DNA from: Alphaproteobacteria bacterium
Lineage (GTDB): Bacteria > Pseudomonadota > Alphaproteobacteria > Sphingomonadales > Sphingomonadaceae
DNA length: 12,175 nt
Assembly: GCA_028293005.1 (NCBI GenBank)
Contig: JAQGLH010000078.1
Coordinates: 1-12,175, forward strand
Direction: 5' to 3'
A program made the translations under genes and the position numbers. How positions within the stretch are numbered: position 1 is the stretch's first letter; each line of letters starts with the position of its first letter. Positions 6,089-12,175 of this stretch are shown here, piece after piece. A model generated the notes under the pieces. The model saw only the letters and a program-made list of their open reading frames with translations. It did no database searches and was not told the DNA's origin.

Positions 6089-7333
6089 TCAAAGCTGCGT
6101 GTCGAACGGCGACAGCTCGCCGTCCATCATGAACGAGCCCATCCGCCGCCCGAGCTCGGTAGCGTTGTTGCCGAGGTGCGCGCGTGCGGCGAGGATGTTG
6201 CGGTAGATCATCTCGAAGCGATATTCGTGCCGGATCGAATTGCCCCCGCTCGCACGGAACAGGCCGTCCGCAGCCTCGGCGCAGCGATAGGCGACCTCGC
6301 CCGACTGGTAGCGCCACAGCATCCTTTCCTCGACCGTCGGCAATTCGCCGGCGCGGGCATAATCTTCGAGCTTGGTGAAGGTGCGCATCAGGATCGCGCG
6401 CATCTGATCGACTTCGCTGATCGCCTTGGCGAGCATCAGCTGGGCGTCGGGGTCGAGCTTCACCTTCTGGCCGATGCTGTTGATGCGCCCGGTGTTGAGT
6501 TCGATGAACGCGTCGATCATCGCCTCGAGCGCACCGATCTGGGTGGTCGAGAGATTGCGGAAGCCGAGCTGATAATGTGGGATCTTCCAGATCCAATTGG
6601 TGTTGCGCGTCAGTCCGGGCTGGTAGCGATCGTCCAGTCCGTGGTCGTGGAGCGTGCGATGCTCCGGAACGAACGCGTCCTCGATCACCAGGTCGTGGCT
6701 GCCGGTCGCCTCGAGCCCGAGGACGTTCCAATTGTCGGCCACCTGATAGTCGCGCCGCGGCATCAGGAAGAGCCGATATTCCGGCTTCTTGCCCTCGACG
6801 ACGATCAGGCCGCCGATGATCGCCCAGTGGCTGTCGGGCGATCCGCTCGAATAGCCCCAGCGGCCGGACAGGCGGAAGCCGCCCGGCACCGCCGTCGCGC
6901 GCCCCATCGGCGCATAGGGAGAGACCATCCGCGCATCGGGATTTTCGGCCCACACCTCGGCCTGCGCTTCTTCGGGAAACAGCGGCAGATGGCCCGAAAG
7001 GTGCTGGTAGATCGCCGACACCCAGGCGACCGACATGTCGCCCTTCGCGAGCGTCATCGAGATCTCGACCGCGACCTTGGGGCCCAATTCGAAGCCGCCC
7101 CAGCGCTTCGGGACGAAGACCTTCCACAATCCCGCCTCGCGTATCTCCTCGATCGTCTCGGCACGGATGCGGCTGTTGCGCGCATCCTCGACCGCCCGTT
7201 CGCGCAGCAGCGGGACGAGCGCCTGCGCCCGCGCGATCAGTTCTTCTCCGGAAACGTCATCGGTCGCCTTGCCGCCCGTAAGCTTCGCGGCCTGGGCGCC
7301 CGAGCCACCCTCGACTTCCCTCAACGCCGCCAT
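6089..7333 (-). CDS. Group D flavin-dependent monooxygenase, HsaA-like (acyl-CoA dehydrogenase fold)
   Basis: A 414-residue protein with the acyl-CoA dehydrogenase fold but of the two-component hydroxylase branch (HsaA, p-hydroxyphenylacetate hydroxylase C2 type), which uses reduced flavin supplied by a separate reductase to hydroxylate aromatic rings. In order: helical N-domain (about 30-130, with EAGLWKVFVPKRWGGFEL), middle beta-domain with VSPYAPMGRATAVPGGFRLSG (137-157) and WGYSSGSPDSHW (159-170), LGLEATGSHDLVIEDAFVP (205-223), and C-terminal helical domain ending in RNILAARAHLGNN (378-390). The middle motifs match HsaA-type hydroxylases better than CoA-dehydrogenases, and no catalytic Glu of a dehydrogenase was recognised. 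The first 25 residues look flexible. ATG 7333 follows AGGAG at about 9 nt. It lies 70 bp downstream of the hydrolase gene on the same strand, with no terminator between, so one transcript is likely. No flavin reductase gene is in the window. Plain acyl-CoA dehydrogenase is the alternative. Confidence 0.85.
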   Translation of the reverse strand: MAALREVEGGSGAQAAKLTGGKATDDVSGEELIARAQALVPLLRERAVEDARNSRIRAETIEEIREAGLWKVFVPKRWGGFELGPKVAVEISMTLAKGDMSVAWVSAIYQHLSGHLPLFPEEAQAEVWAENPDARMVSPYAPMGRATAVPGGFRLSGRWGYSSGSPDSHWAIIGGLIVVEGKKPEYRLFLMPRRDYQVADNWNVLGLEATGSHDLVIEDAFVPEHRTLHDHGLDDRYQPGLTRNTNWIWKIPHYQLGFRNLSTTQIGALEAMIDAFIELNTGRINSIGQKVKLDPDAQLMLAKAISEVDQMRAILMRTFTKLEDYARAGELPTVEERMLWRYQSGEVAYRCAEAADGLFRASGGNSIRHEYRFEMIYRNILAARAHLGNNATELGRRMGSFMMDGELSPFDTQL

Positions 7334-7403
7334 CGCTCGCTTCTCCTCTCGTCACCGTTCGCGGGAAAGGCGTTGCGCGCTGCGGGTGCCGCGGCTCTTG
7401 TCA

Positions 7404-8282
7404 TTACGCCTTCCGGGCCTGGTTCGCCGCACGCAAAATCGAGCCGCCGACGAAATTCGAGACGGCAAAATTGAAATCGAGCGGGTTTTCGATCGCGATG
7501 TAATGGCCGCAGTCGGGCAGGCTGATCACATGGGTGTCGGCATAATCCTCGCGCGCGCCGCGAACCAATTGGGCGGTGTCGGTATCGTCCTCGCCGAGCA
7601 TCACCATCACCGGCAGCTCGGCCTGCCTGATCTTCTCGACGATCGAGCGCTTCCTGGCGTGGCTGAAATGCGGGAAGTTGGCGAAGGCGGTCGGCGACGT
7701 CACGCCGTGCATCTCGGCGAAGCGCGCCAGGATCTCGGGCGAATTGAGGACTCGTCCACTCCAGAATTGCTTCGAACGGATCCGTTCCTCGTAGACGCCC
7801 ATCATGCCCTCGCTTTGCGCGAGCGCGATCATTCGCTCGAAGCGCGCGATGCCGACCGGCCCGAGCATCGCATAAGGAGCGACGCCCTCATCCATCGAAA
7901 GCAGGCTGCTCGACGAGAAGATGATGCCTTTGACGCGCCGAAAATCGAGATCGAACAGATGGCCCGCGGTGCTGCCACCCCAGAAAGCCTGTCCGAGGAC
8001 GTGATAAGTGTCGACACCGAGGTGCTTCAGCAAAAGGCTGATGTCCTCGGCCATTCGCTCGAAATTGTAGAAGGAGGCGGCCTTCGATCCATCCTCGGAC
8101 TTCGAGGATTTGCCGTGGCCCCGCAGGTCGCAGGCGATGACGCGAAAATGGCGCGACAGAAACGGGATGTTGTCGCTGAAGGCGTCGATGTTTGCGACGA
8201 CATTGTGGATCAGGACGAGCGTCTCTCCGGTCCCCTGATCGACGTAATTGATGTCGACGCCATTCAGTGTGACGACTGGCAC
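7404..8282 (-). CDS. Alpha/beta-hydrolase-fold protein lacking the usual nucleophile
   Basis: A 292-residue single-domain alpha/beta-hydrolase-fold protein. Fold landmarks are clear: GETLVLIH (19-26), FRVIACDLRGHGKSS (46-60), a cap region (about 125-215), PVMVMLGEDD (224-233, acid D233) and LPDCGHYIAIENP (255-267, His260). The nucleophile elbow reads VLGQAFWGGSTAG (95-107) where relatives have GxSxGG: no Ser, Cys or Asp sits at the turn, and the oxyanion His-Gly is His26-Asn27. It may therefore be a non-hydrolytic member (a cofactor-free oxygenase or lyase, as in the HOD group where Ser is dispensable) or an inactive relative; Ser104 in GGSTA is a less likely substitute. GTG 8282 is chosen because GGAGGGGG lies 5 nt upstream; ATG at 8330 is an alternative without such a site. 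It leads the monooxygenase gene in a likely operon. C-C bond hydrolases of the HsaD/BphD type are the nearest catabolic analogues. Confidence 0.88.
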   Translation of the reverse strand: MPVVTLNGVDINYVDQGTGETLVLIHNVVANIDAFSDNIPFLSRHFRVIACDLRGHGKSSKSEDGSKAASFYNFERMAEDISLLLKHLGVDTYHVLGQAFWGGSTAGHLFDLDFRRVKGIIFSSSSLLSMDEGVAPYAMLGPVGIARFERMIALAQSEGMMGVYEERIRSKQFWSGRVLNSPEILARFAEMHGVTSPTAFANFPHFSHARKRSIVEKIRQAELPVMVMLGEDDTDTAQLVRGAREDYADTHVISLPDCGHYIAIENPLDFNFAVSNFVGGSILRAANQARKA

Positions 8283-8340
8283 TCGATCCCCCTCCGCTGC
8301 GCAGCTCCCGTCCTGCGGCGCCGCTTTCATCCTGAGCGCA

Positions 8341-8369
8341 ATTTGCGCGCTGACGGCGAGCATTGTCAA
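8341..8369 (-). promoter_or_regulatory. Putative promoter of the hydrolase-monooxygenase operon
   Basis: On the minus strand a perfect -35 TTGACA (8369 down to 8364) is followed after 17 bp by GCAAAT (8346 down to 8341), a fair -10. Transcription would begin near 8334, giving about 50 nt of leader before the GTG at 8282. This agrees with that start and argues against an in-frame ATG at 8363 that would lie inside the promoter. A second -10-like CATAAT occurs further upstream near 8392-8397 but lacks a good -35. Confidence 0.45.
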
Positions 8370-8496
8370 CGGGCCACCAATCCGTTCCACATTATGCAAT
8401 GAAACGGCGGTGAGCGGGAGACGCGGCGGTGAAAGCGCTTGATCGTTCACCCGCGGGCAAGCACAAGCAGGGCAGATCCGCGTCGCTCGCTTCGGC

Positions 8497-8564
8497 AAAT
8501 CATCTTTCGGGCCAAATCGTCTTTCGGGCCAAATCGTCTTTCGGGCCAAATCATCTATTCGGGA
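8497..8564 (+). repeat. 17-bp tandem repeat, about four copies
   Basis: Units at 8497-8513, 8514-8530 and 8531-8547 read AAATCATCTTTCGGGCC or AAATCGTCTTTCGGGCC (one A/G difference), and a fourth, diverged unit (8548-8564) reads AAATCATCTATTCGGGA with one inserted A. The array ends 9 nt before the isomerase start codon, occupying the place of its leader and ribosome site. The period is 17 bp, not a multiple of 3 or of the helical turn. It is too short and has no spacers, so it is not a CRISPR array. It could be a replication-slippage repeat or a set of protein-binding iterons. Confidence 0.9.
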
Positions 8565-8573
8565 ACGTGAACC

Positions 8574-9239
8574 ATGCGTCTGAAATTGATCCTCGCCATG
8601 GCGGCGGGCCTGTTGTTCGCGCCGCCGACCGGCGCGCAGGTGCCGGCGCCCGAGCCCGAGAATGTGCTGCTGCTCGATCTCTCGACCGGCGGCCGCGTCG
8701 CGATCCAGCTTCGCCCGGACGTGGCGCCGCATCATGTCGAGCGGATCAAAACGCTCGTCCGCCAGAATTTCTACAACGGCCTCAAATTCCACCGCGTGAT
8801 CGAAGGCTTCATGGCGCAGACCGGCGACCCGCAGGGGACCGGGCAGGGTGGCTCGACGCTTCCCGACCTCGCGCCGGAGTTCAGCGCGCTGCCGCACGTG
8901 CGCGGTGTCGTCTCGATGGCGCGCGCCGACGCGCCGAACAGCGCCAACAGCCAGTTCTTCATCATGCTCGCGCCCCGCATGGCGCTCGACGGCAAATATA
9001 GCGTGTTTGGCCGCGTGATCACCGGCATGGCCTATGTCGATGCGATCGAGCGGGGCGAGCCGCCCGCCAATCCCTCGCGGATCCTGCGCGCCTCGATCGC
9101 CGCCGACAATATTCCGCCGCCGCCACCGGGCGCAATCGCGCCCGTGACACCTCCGCCCGGCTTGCCGACCACGGTGCCGGCTCCGGCTCCCGCTCCCGCG
9201 GGCGCATCGCCTGGGCCGCCAGCCGGGCCGCCGCGCTAG
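8574..9239 (+). CDS. Exported cyclophilin-type peptidyl-prolyl cis-trans isomerase
   Basis: Catalyses proline cis-trans isomerisation, probably in the periplasm. The 221-residue protein starts with a signal peptide (MRLKLILAMAAGLLFA, cleavage likely near Ala21-Gln22). The cyclophilin core (about 30-178) has FHRVIEGFMAQTGDP (72-86) and NSQFFIML (125-132), including the active-site Arg74, Phe79, Gln82 and Phe128/129. The Trp of human CypA that binds cyclosporin is not present (region RMALDGKYSVFG), as in many bacterial cyclophilins. A Pro/Ala-rich low-complexity tail (181-221) follows and is probably disordered or wall-associated. ATG 8574 has no good Shine-Dalgarno; the 17-bp repeat lies directly upstream. 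It precedes queA on the same strand, a neighbourhood I recall as common in sphingomonads. It diverges from the hydrolase operon. Confidence 0.93.
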   Translation: MRLKLILAMAAGLLFAPPTGAQVPAPEPENVLLLDLSTGGRVAIQLRPDVAPHHVERIKTLVRQNFYNGLKFHRVIEGFMAQTGDPQGTGQGGSTLPDLAPEFSALPHVRGVVSMARADAPNSANSQFFIMLAPRMALDGKYSVFGRVITGMAYVDAIERGEPPANPSRILRASIAADNIPPPPPGAIAPVTPPPGLPTTVPAPAPAPAGASPGPPAGPPR

Positions 9240-9417
9240 AGCGCTTGCCAGTCGAACCGATAGCTGACGCTCGGAGCACGCCAACAAAGCAAAGTGGACG
9301 CGGAGCCGGTTCAACCGAACCGGGAACGAGCCTAGACCGATCTGGAGCCTGACTGACGCGTAGCTGGAACCACGATCAGCGGTTCAACCAGAAGCGATCA
9401 GGCTCTAAGCGACAGCG
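9240..9417 (+). repeat. Intergenic inverted-repeat cluster before queA
   Basis: No gene is seen. CCGGTTC (9306-9312), loop AACC, GAACCGG (9317-9323) forms a 7-bp hairpin. Further on GAGCCTGA (9345-9352) pairs with TCAGGCTC (9398-9405) and encloses GAACC (9367-9371) / GGTTC (9381-9385). The 10-mer CGGTTCAACC occurs in both parts (9307-9316 and 9380-9389). Nested, related inverted repeats of this sort fit a REP/MITE-like dispersed element or a structured mRNA leader. None has a terminator T-tract. Confidence 0.55.
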
Positions 9418-10443
9418 ATGCGAGTCGACCTCTTCGATTTCGAGCTTCCGCCGGAGCGGATTGCGCTGCGGCCTGCGTTGCCGCGCGACAGCGCACGGCT
9501 ATTGCTGGTCAAGGATGCGGCGCTCGGCGATCATCTGGTGCGCGACCTGCCCGCCTTGCTGCAGCCCGGCGATCTCCTGGTGTTCAACGACACGCGGGTA
9601 ATTCCCGCGCAGCTCGAGGGGACGCGAGGGGCGGCGCGGATCGGCGCGACGCTCCACAAGCGCCGCGATGCGCGCAGCTGGCATGCGTTCGTGCGGAACG
9701 CGAAGCGGGTGAGGACGGGCGACCGGATCGACTTCGGCATGGGCGTGACCGCGCTCGCCGGCGACAAAAGCGAGGACGGCAGCATCCTGCTGAGCTTCGA
9801 GGGGAACGAGCCGGTCGAATTGCTGCTCGCGCGCGCCGGACGGATGCCGCTTCCGCCCTATATCGCCGGCAAGCGCGAAGCCGACGGCCGCGACCTTAGC
9901 GACTATCAGACGATGTTCGCACGCGAGGAGGGGGCGGTGGCGGCGCCGACCGCCGCTTTGCACTTCACGGCGGAGCTGATCGAGACGCTGGAGGCGCGCG
10001 GGATCGGCCATGAGATGCTGACCTTGCACGTCGGCGCCGGCACCTTCCTTCCAGTCAAGGCCGACGACACGGACGACCATCGGATGCATAGCGAATGGGG
10101 GCGGATCGATGCCGCGGTCGCCGATCGCCTCAACCAGGTGCGCAGCGCCGGCGGGCGCGTGATCGCGGTCGGCACGACGGTGCTTCGCCTGCTCGAAAGC
10201 GCAGCCGACGAAGACGGCCGCATCCATCCGTTCGAGGGCGACACGGCGATCTTCATCACCCCCGGCTACCGCTTCCGCGCGATCGATGGCCTCGTCACCA
10301 ACTTCCACCTGCCGCGCTCGACCCTGTTCATGCTGGTCAGCGCGCTGATGGGCCGCGAGACGATGCAGGCGGCTTATCGGCATGCCATCGAACGCGGGTA
10401 TCGCTTCTACAGCTATGGCGATGGCAGCCTGCTGCTGCCGTGA
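9418..10443 (+). CDS. queA: tRNA preQ1(34) S-adenosylmethionine ribosyltransferase-isomerase
   Basis: QueA transfers and isomerises the ribosyl moiety of SAM onto preQ1 at position 34 of tRNA, giving epoxyqueuosine. The 341-residue protein has the full set of family motifs: [11 protein letters not shown] (1-11), [14 protein letters not shown] (21-34 region), [17 protein letters not shown] (52-68 region), [21 protein letters not shown] (the SAM-region signature, about 162-182), [28 protein letters not shown] and a C-terminus with [19 protein letters not shown] and YRFYSYGD. Length is typical (about 340-350). ATG 9418 agrees with the conserved N-terminus; the ribosome site is weak. The partner enzyme tgt lies about 1.1 kb downstream on the same strand, separated by two unrelated small genes. 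It converges on the small minus-strand gene at 10461 with only 17 bp between stop codons, leaving no room for separate terminators. Confidence 0.97.
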   Translation: MRVDLFDFELPPERIALRPALPRDSARLLLVKDAALGDHLVRDLPALLQPGDLLVFNDTRVIPAQLEGTRGAARIGATLHKRRDARSWHAFVRNAKRVRTGDRIDFGMGVTALAGDKSEDGSILLSFEGNEPVELLLARAGRMPLPPYIAGKREADGRDLSDYQTMFAREEGAVAAPTAALHFTAELIETLEARGIGHEMLTLHVGAGTFLPVKADDTDDHRMHSEWGRIDAAVADRLNQVRSAGGRVIAVGTTVLRLLESAADEDGRIHPFEGDTAIFITPGYRFRAIDGLVTNFHLPRSTLFMLVSALMGRETMQAAYRHAIERGYRFYSYGDGSLLLP

Positions 10444-10460
10444 ACGGCTCGCCTGCCTGA

Positions 10461-10745
10461 CTAAATCGCCGGCTTGTCCTTGTTCGCATCCATTGCGATC
10501 CGCTCGGCTTCGGCCTCGGCGGCCAGCTGCTCCTTGGACTTGGCGGTTGTCGTCGCACGTTCGTAAGCACGAATCTCGTCGGCCGACATCCGGCTCAAGA
10601 CATCTTCGCGCGCGGCCTGCAGACGCACCAGCTCCGGCGATCCAGGGCTGTTCACGCGAAGGCCCCGCATGCGCAGGTCGATGCGCGAAAGGTTGCCCTG
10701 CTCGGCGGTGAATGGCGGAGTTGCTGCAAGACTGTGCTTGTTCAT
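10461..10745 (-). CDS. Small charged hypothetical protein
   Basis: A 94-residue protein that I do not recognise. It has a polar N-terminus (MNKHSLAATPPFTAEQ), a central basic/helical segment and a highly charged helical C-terminal half (about 38-86, with ELVRLQAAREDVLSRM and KEQLAAEAEAERIA), suggesting a soluble, possibly coiled-coil protein. No signal peptide, membrane segment or cysteine is visible. Codon use is GC-rich at third positions, like neighbouring real genes, which supports coding. ATG 10745 has a weak purine-rich upstream site (AGAAAGA); longer in-frame starts upstream give Arg-rich, unlikely sequence. It is divergent from the EF-hand gene and convergent with queA. It may be a lineage-specific gene; function is unknown. 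Confidence 0.6.
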   Translation of the reverse strand: MNKHSLAATPPFTAEQGNLSRIDLRMRGLRVNSPGSPELVRLQAAREDVLSRMSADEIRAYERATTTAKSKEQLAAEAEAERIAMDANKDKPAI

Positions 10746-10823
10746 CGTTGTCTTTCTGAATGGAGGCGATCGCCGCGCGGCGAGCCGGAGCGAGAATCTC
10801 CTCGCACGAGCTTGCCGCGGGAG

Positions 10824-10837
10824 CAACTCGGGAGTTG
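10824..10837. promoter_or_regulatory. Palindrome in the divergent region before the EF-hand gene
   Basis: CAACTC-GG-GAGTTG is a perfect palindrome apart from the 2-bp centre, located in the 239-bp gap between the divergent small gene (start 10745) and the EF-hand gene (start 10985). A smaller inverted repeat, GAGGGT (10924-10929) / ACCCTC (10938-10943), lies closer to the EF-hand start. Either may be a regulator site; no convincing -35/-10 pairs were found by eye on either strand. Confidence 0.3.
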
Positions 10838-10984
10838 AGCTTTCTCGCCATCGCGCTTCGCCGGCGCCGGCTCACTGCGTGCGTGCTTGGCAACGCAGCA
10901 CGCATCTGCGCATGCCATTCAGCGAGGGTACCATTTCACCCTCTATGGCGATGGAGCCATTGCTCGCGTTGAAAGGTTCATCGA

Positions 10985-11500
10985 GTGCGTCTGATCCCTC
11001 ATTCGCTTCTGCCGCTGCTGCTGATCGGTACCGTTGCTGCTGCCGCGCCGGGCGGTGACGCCAAGACCTATCGTCCAACCCCGCCGACGATCGTCGCGAC
11101 CCCGATCACGCTTGCCATCGCAGCGTTCGACCGGGACGGCGACCTGCGCGTCAGCCGGACCGAATATGACGCCGCGGTGCGTCGCTCGTTCGCGGCGTTC
11201 GACCGCAATCACGACGGCTCGCTGTCGCTGATCGAGATCGGGGGCTGGGCGGAGGCGACGCTCGGCAACAGCGGCGCGTTGCCCGGCCCGTTCGATTTCG
11301 ACCGTGACGGCGACGACAAGGTTTCGCTCGCCGAGTTCGTCGGCGATTTCGCGCAGCGCTTCGAACGCCTCGACCAGGATAAGGACGGACATTTGGTTCG
11401 CAGCGAGCTCGTCAGCCTGGTCGATACGCCGTTGCCGCGCCGCGATCGCAACAAAAGGGCCAAGGAGCAGCCCGAGGAGCAATCCAAGCCGCGGCGCTGA
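10985..11500 (+). CDS. Exported protein with four EF-hand calcium-binding motifs
   Basis: A 171-residue calcium-binding protein of unknown role. The signal peptide ([20 protein letters not shown], cleavage near residue 20-22) sends it to the periplasm or outside. Four EF-hand loops follow: 49-60 ([12 protein letters not shown]), 73-84 ([12 protein letters not shown]), 106-117 ([12 protein letters not shown]) and 130-141 ([12 protein letters not shown]). All have acidic or Asn residues at positions 1, 3 and 5 and Glu at 12. Loops 1 and 3 lack Gly at position 6, so they may bind more weakly. The tail (150-171) is Arg/Lys/Glu-rich with many Pro. The start is GTG 10985, with AAAGG 8 nt upstream. 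It lies between queA and tgt on the same strand but has no evident link to queuosine. Stop is at 11498-11500, 82 bp before tgt. Confidence 0.85.
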   Translation: MRLIPHSLLPLLLIGTVAAAAPGGDAKTYRPTPPTIVATPITLAIAAFDRDGDLRVSRTEYDAAVRRSFAAFDRNHDGSLSLIEIGGWAEATLGNSGALPGPFDFDRDGDDKVSLAEFVGDFAQRFERLDQDKDGHLVRSELVSLVDTPLPRRDRNKRAKEQPEEQSKPRR

Positions 11501-11582
11501 GCCACCCGCGGGTCAAAACTGGGCGCTGCGCCCTCGAGACGAAATCCTCGACTTCGCAGGAGGCGGGCGGCAAGGGGGGCTG
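11501..11582 (+). promoter_or_regulatory. EF-hand/tgt spacer with palindrome and small hairpins
   Basis: ACCCGCGGGT (11504-11513) is a perfect 10-bp palindrome. Shortly after it are GGGCG-CTG-CGCCC and TCGAG-(8 nt)-CTCGA stem-loops. No T-tract follows, so no intrinsic terminator is called, and co-transcription of the EF-hand gene and tgt is possible. AAGGGGGG just before 11583 serves as the tgt ribosome site. Confidence 0.3.
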
Positions 11583-12175
11583 ATGCCGACCAGCTTCGAA
11601 TTTTCCATCGCCGCCAGAGATGGGGCCGCCCGCCTCGGCGCGATCGCGATGATGCGCGGCGAGATCCGAACGCCGGCGTTCATGCCGGTGGGCACCGCTG
11701 CCACCGTCAAGGCGATGAAGCCGCAGGACGTGCGCGCGAGCGGCGCCGACATCATCCTCGGCAACACCTATCACCTGATGCTTCGCCCCGGCGCCGAGCG
11801 CGTCGCGCGGCTCGGCGGCCTGCACCAATTCATGGGGTGGGACCGGCCGATCCTGACAGACAGCGGCGGTTATCAGGTGATGAGCCTGTCCGAGCTGCGA
11901 AAGCTCGACGAGCAGGGGGTGAGCTTCAAGAGCCACCTGGACGGTTCGGCGCATCTGCTCACCCCCGAACGATCGATGGAGGTGCAAAGGCTGCTCGGCG
12001 CCGACATCGTCATGGCATTCGACGAATGCACGCCGTTCCCCGCGACGCGCGACGAGGCGGCACGTTCGATGGAGCGATCAATGCGCTGGGCGCAGCGCTC
12101 GCGCGACGGCTTCGACACGGGCGCCGATCATGCGTCGGTCGCGGCCTTGTTCGGCATCCAGCAGGGGGCGATGGA
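11583..12175 (+). CDS. tgt: tRNA-guanine transglycosylase (N-terminal part)
   Basis: Tgt exchanges guanine 34 of GUN-anticodon tRNAs for preQ1, the step before QueA. The first 197 codons are present; the gene runs off the right edge. Typical motifs are [17 protein letters not shown] (34-50), [15 protein letters not shown] (56-70), [12 protein letters not shown] (91-102; Asp93 equals the general acid/base Asp, and Tyr97 stacks on the base), FKSHLDGS (115-122), VMAFDEC (143-149; Asp147 in substrate recognition) and FGIQQGAM (190-197), where most family members read FGI-V-QGG. The nucleophile Asp and the zinc site lie beyond the window. ATG 11583 follows AAGGGGGG about 4-5 nt upstream. It pairs functionally with queA upstream on the same strand, with two unrelated genes between. 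Confidence 0.96.
   Translation, partial: MPTSFEFSIAARDGAARLGAIAMMRGEIRTPAFMPVGTAATVKAMKPQDVRASGADIILGNTYHLMLRPGAERVARLGGLHQFMGWDRPILTDSGGYQVMSLSELRKLDEQGVSFKSHLDGSAHLLTPERSMEVQRLLGADIVMAFDECTPFPATRDEAARSMERSMRWAQRSRDGFDTGADHASVAALFGIQQGAM

Noticed and set aside
5940..6206. An 88-codon plus-strand frame after coaD
   Set aside because: Starts with a weak codon inside hairpin repeats and runs into the antisense of the monooxygenase C-terminus; no recognisable sequence.
6176..8402. Long plus-strand frames opposite the monooxygenase and hydrolase genes
   Set aside because: Arg/Asp/His-rich composition, no family motifs and no ribosome sites; both minus-strand genes are well supported.
8497..8564. 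CRISPR-like array
   Set aside because: Units are directly adjacent with no spacers, only 17 bp long, with no cas genes nearby.
8283..9314. Upstream extension of the hydrolase frame to give a much larger protein
   Set aside because: The extension runs antisense through the isomerase gene and the 17-bp repeat; a strong ribosome site and a promoter support the GTG at 8282 instead.
9240..9417. preQ1 riboswitch upstream of queA
   Set aside because: I could not find the compact hairpin plus A-rich tail of known preQ1 classes; the repeats look like dispersed-element arms instead.
10985..11500. A fifth EF-hand or a calmodulin-type eukaryotic transfer
   Set aside because: Only four loops fit the pattern; the signal peptide and GC-rich codon use are bacterial in character.

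Overview
The window looks like a chromosomal segment of a GC-rich alphaproteobacterium, most likely a sphingomonad (Sphingomonadaceae or a close relative). Evidence for this is the DUF1013 (TrcR-type) and DUF1192 proteins, which are typical of Alphaproteobacteria, the strong G/C third-position bias, and the xseB-ispA and queA-tgt gene pairs. The lineage is an inference from protein families, not from a marker gene. No rRNA, tRNA, CRISPR array, insertion sequence or phage gene was recognised.

Layout: (1) 1-1016, minus strand: the N-terminal 338 codons of clpA, running off the left edge. (2) 1249-2552: a divergent pair, a small DUF1192 coiled-coil protein (minus) and an MDR-family NAD(P)H:quinone oxidoreductase (plus), sharing a short promoter region with a palindrome. 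(3) 2727-5910, plus: a glutathione S-transferase followed by an intrinsic-terminator-like hairpin, then trcR (DUF1013), xseB, ispA and coaD, tightly packed. (4) 6089-8282, minus: an alpha/beta-hydrolase-fold protein and a group D flavin monooxygenase (HsaA/acyl-CoA dehydrogenase fold), forming a two-gene catabolic-looking unit between coaD and the next housekeeping block. (5) 8574-11500: an exported cyclophilin-type peptidyl-prolyl isomerase and queA (plus), then a small unknown protein (minus) divergent from an exported four-EF-hand protein (plus). (6) 11583 to the right edge, plus: the N-terminal 197 codons of tgt.

How the genes work together: queA and tgt both act in queuosine modification of tRNA. 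xseB and ispA are a common bacterial pair (exonuclease VII small subunit and farnesyl diphosphate synthase), and coaD makes dephospho-CoA. The monooxygenase and hydrolase probably act on the same aromatic or polycyclic substrate, but no flavin reductase partner is present in the window.

The most unusual protein is the alpha/beta-hydrolase at 7404-8282. It keeps the acid and histidine of the triad but has no Ser, Cys or Asp at the nucleophile elbow and has lost the Gly of the usual His-Gly oxyanion motif. Non-coding points of interest are a 17-bp tandem repeat directly before the isomerase gene, a terminator-like hairpin in the trcR leader, a nested inverted-repeat cluster before queA, and several palindromes in divergent promoter regions. 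I found no clear new multi-gene system; the hydrolase/monooxygenase pair is the best candidate for unexplored chemistry.
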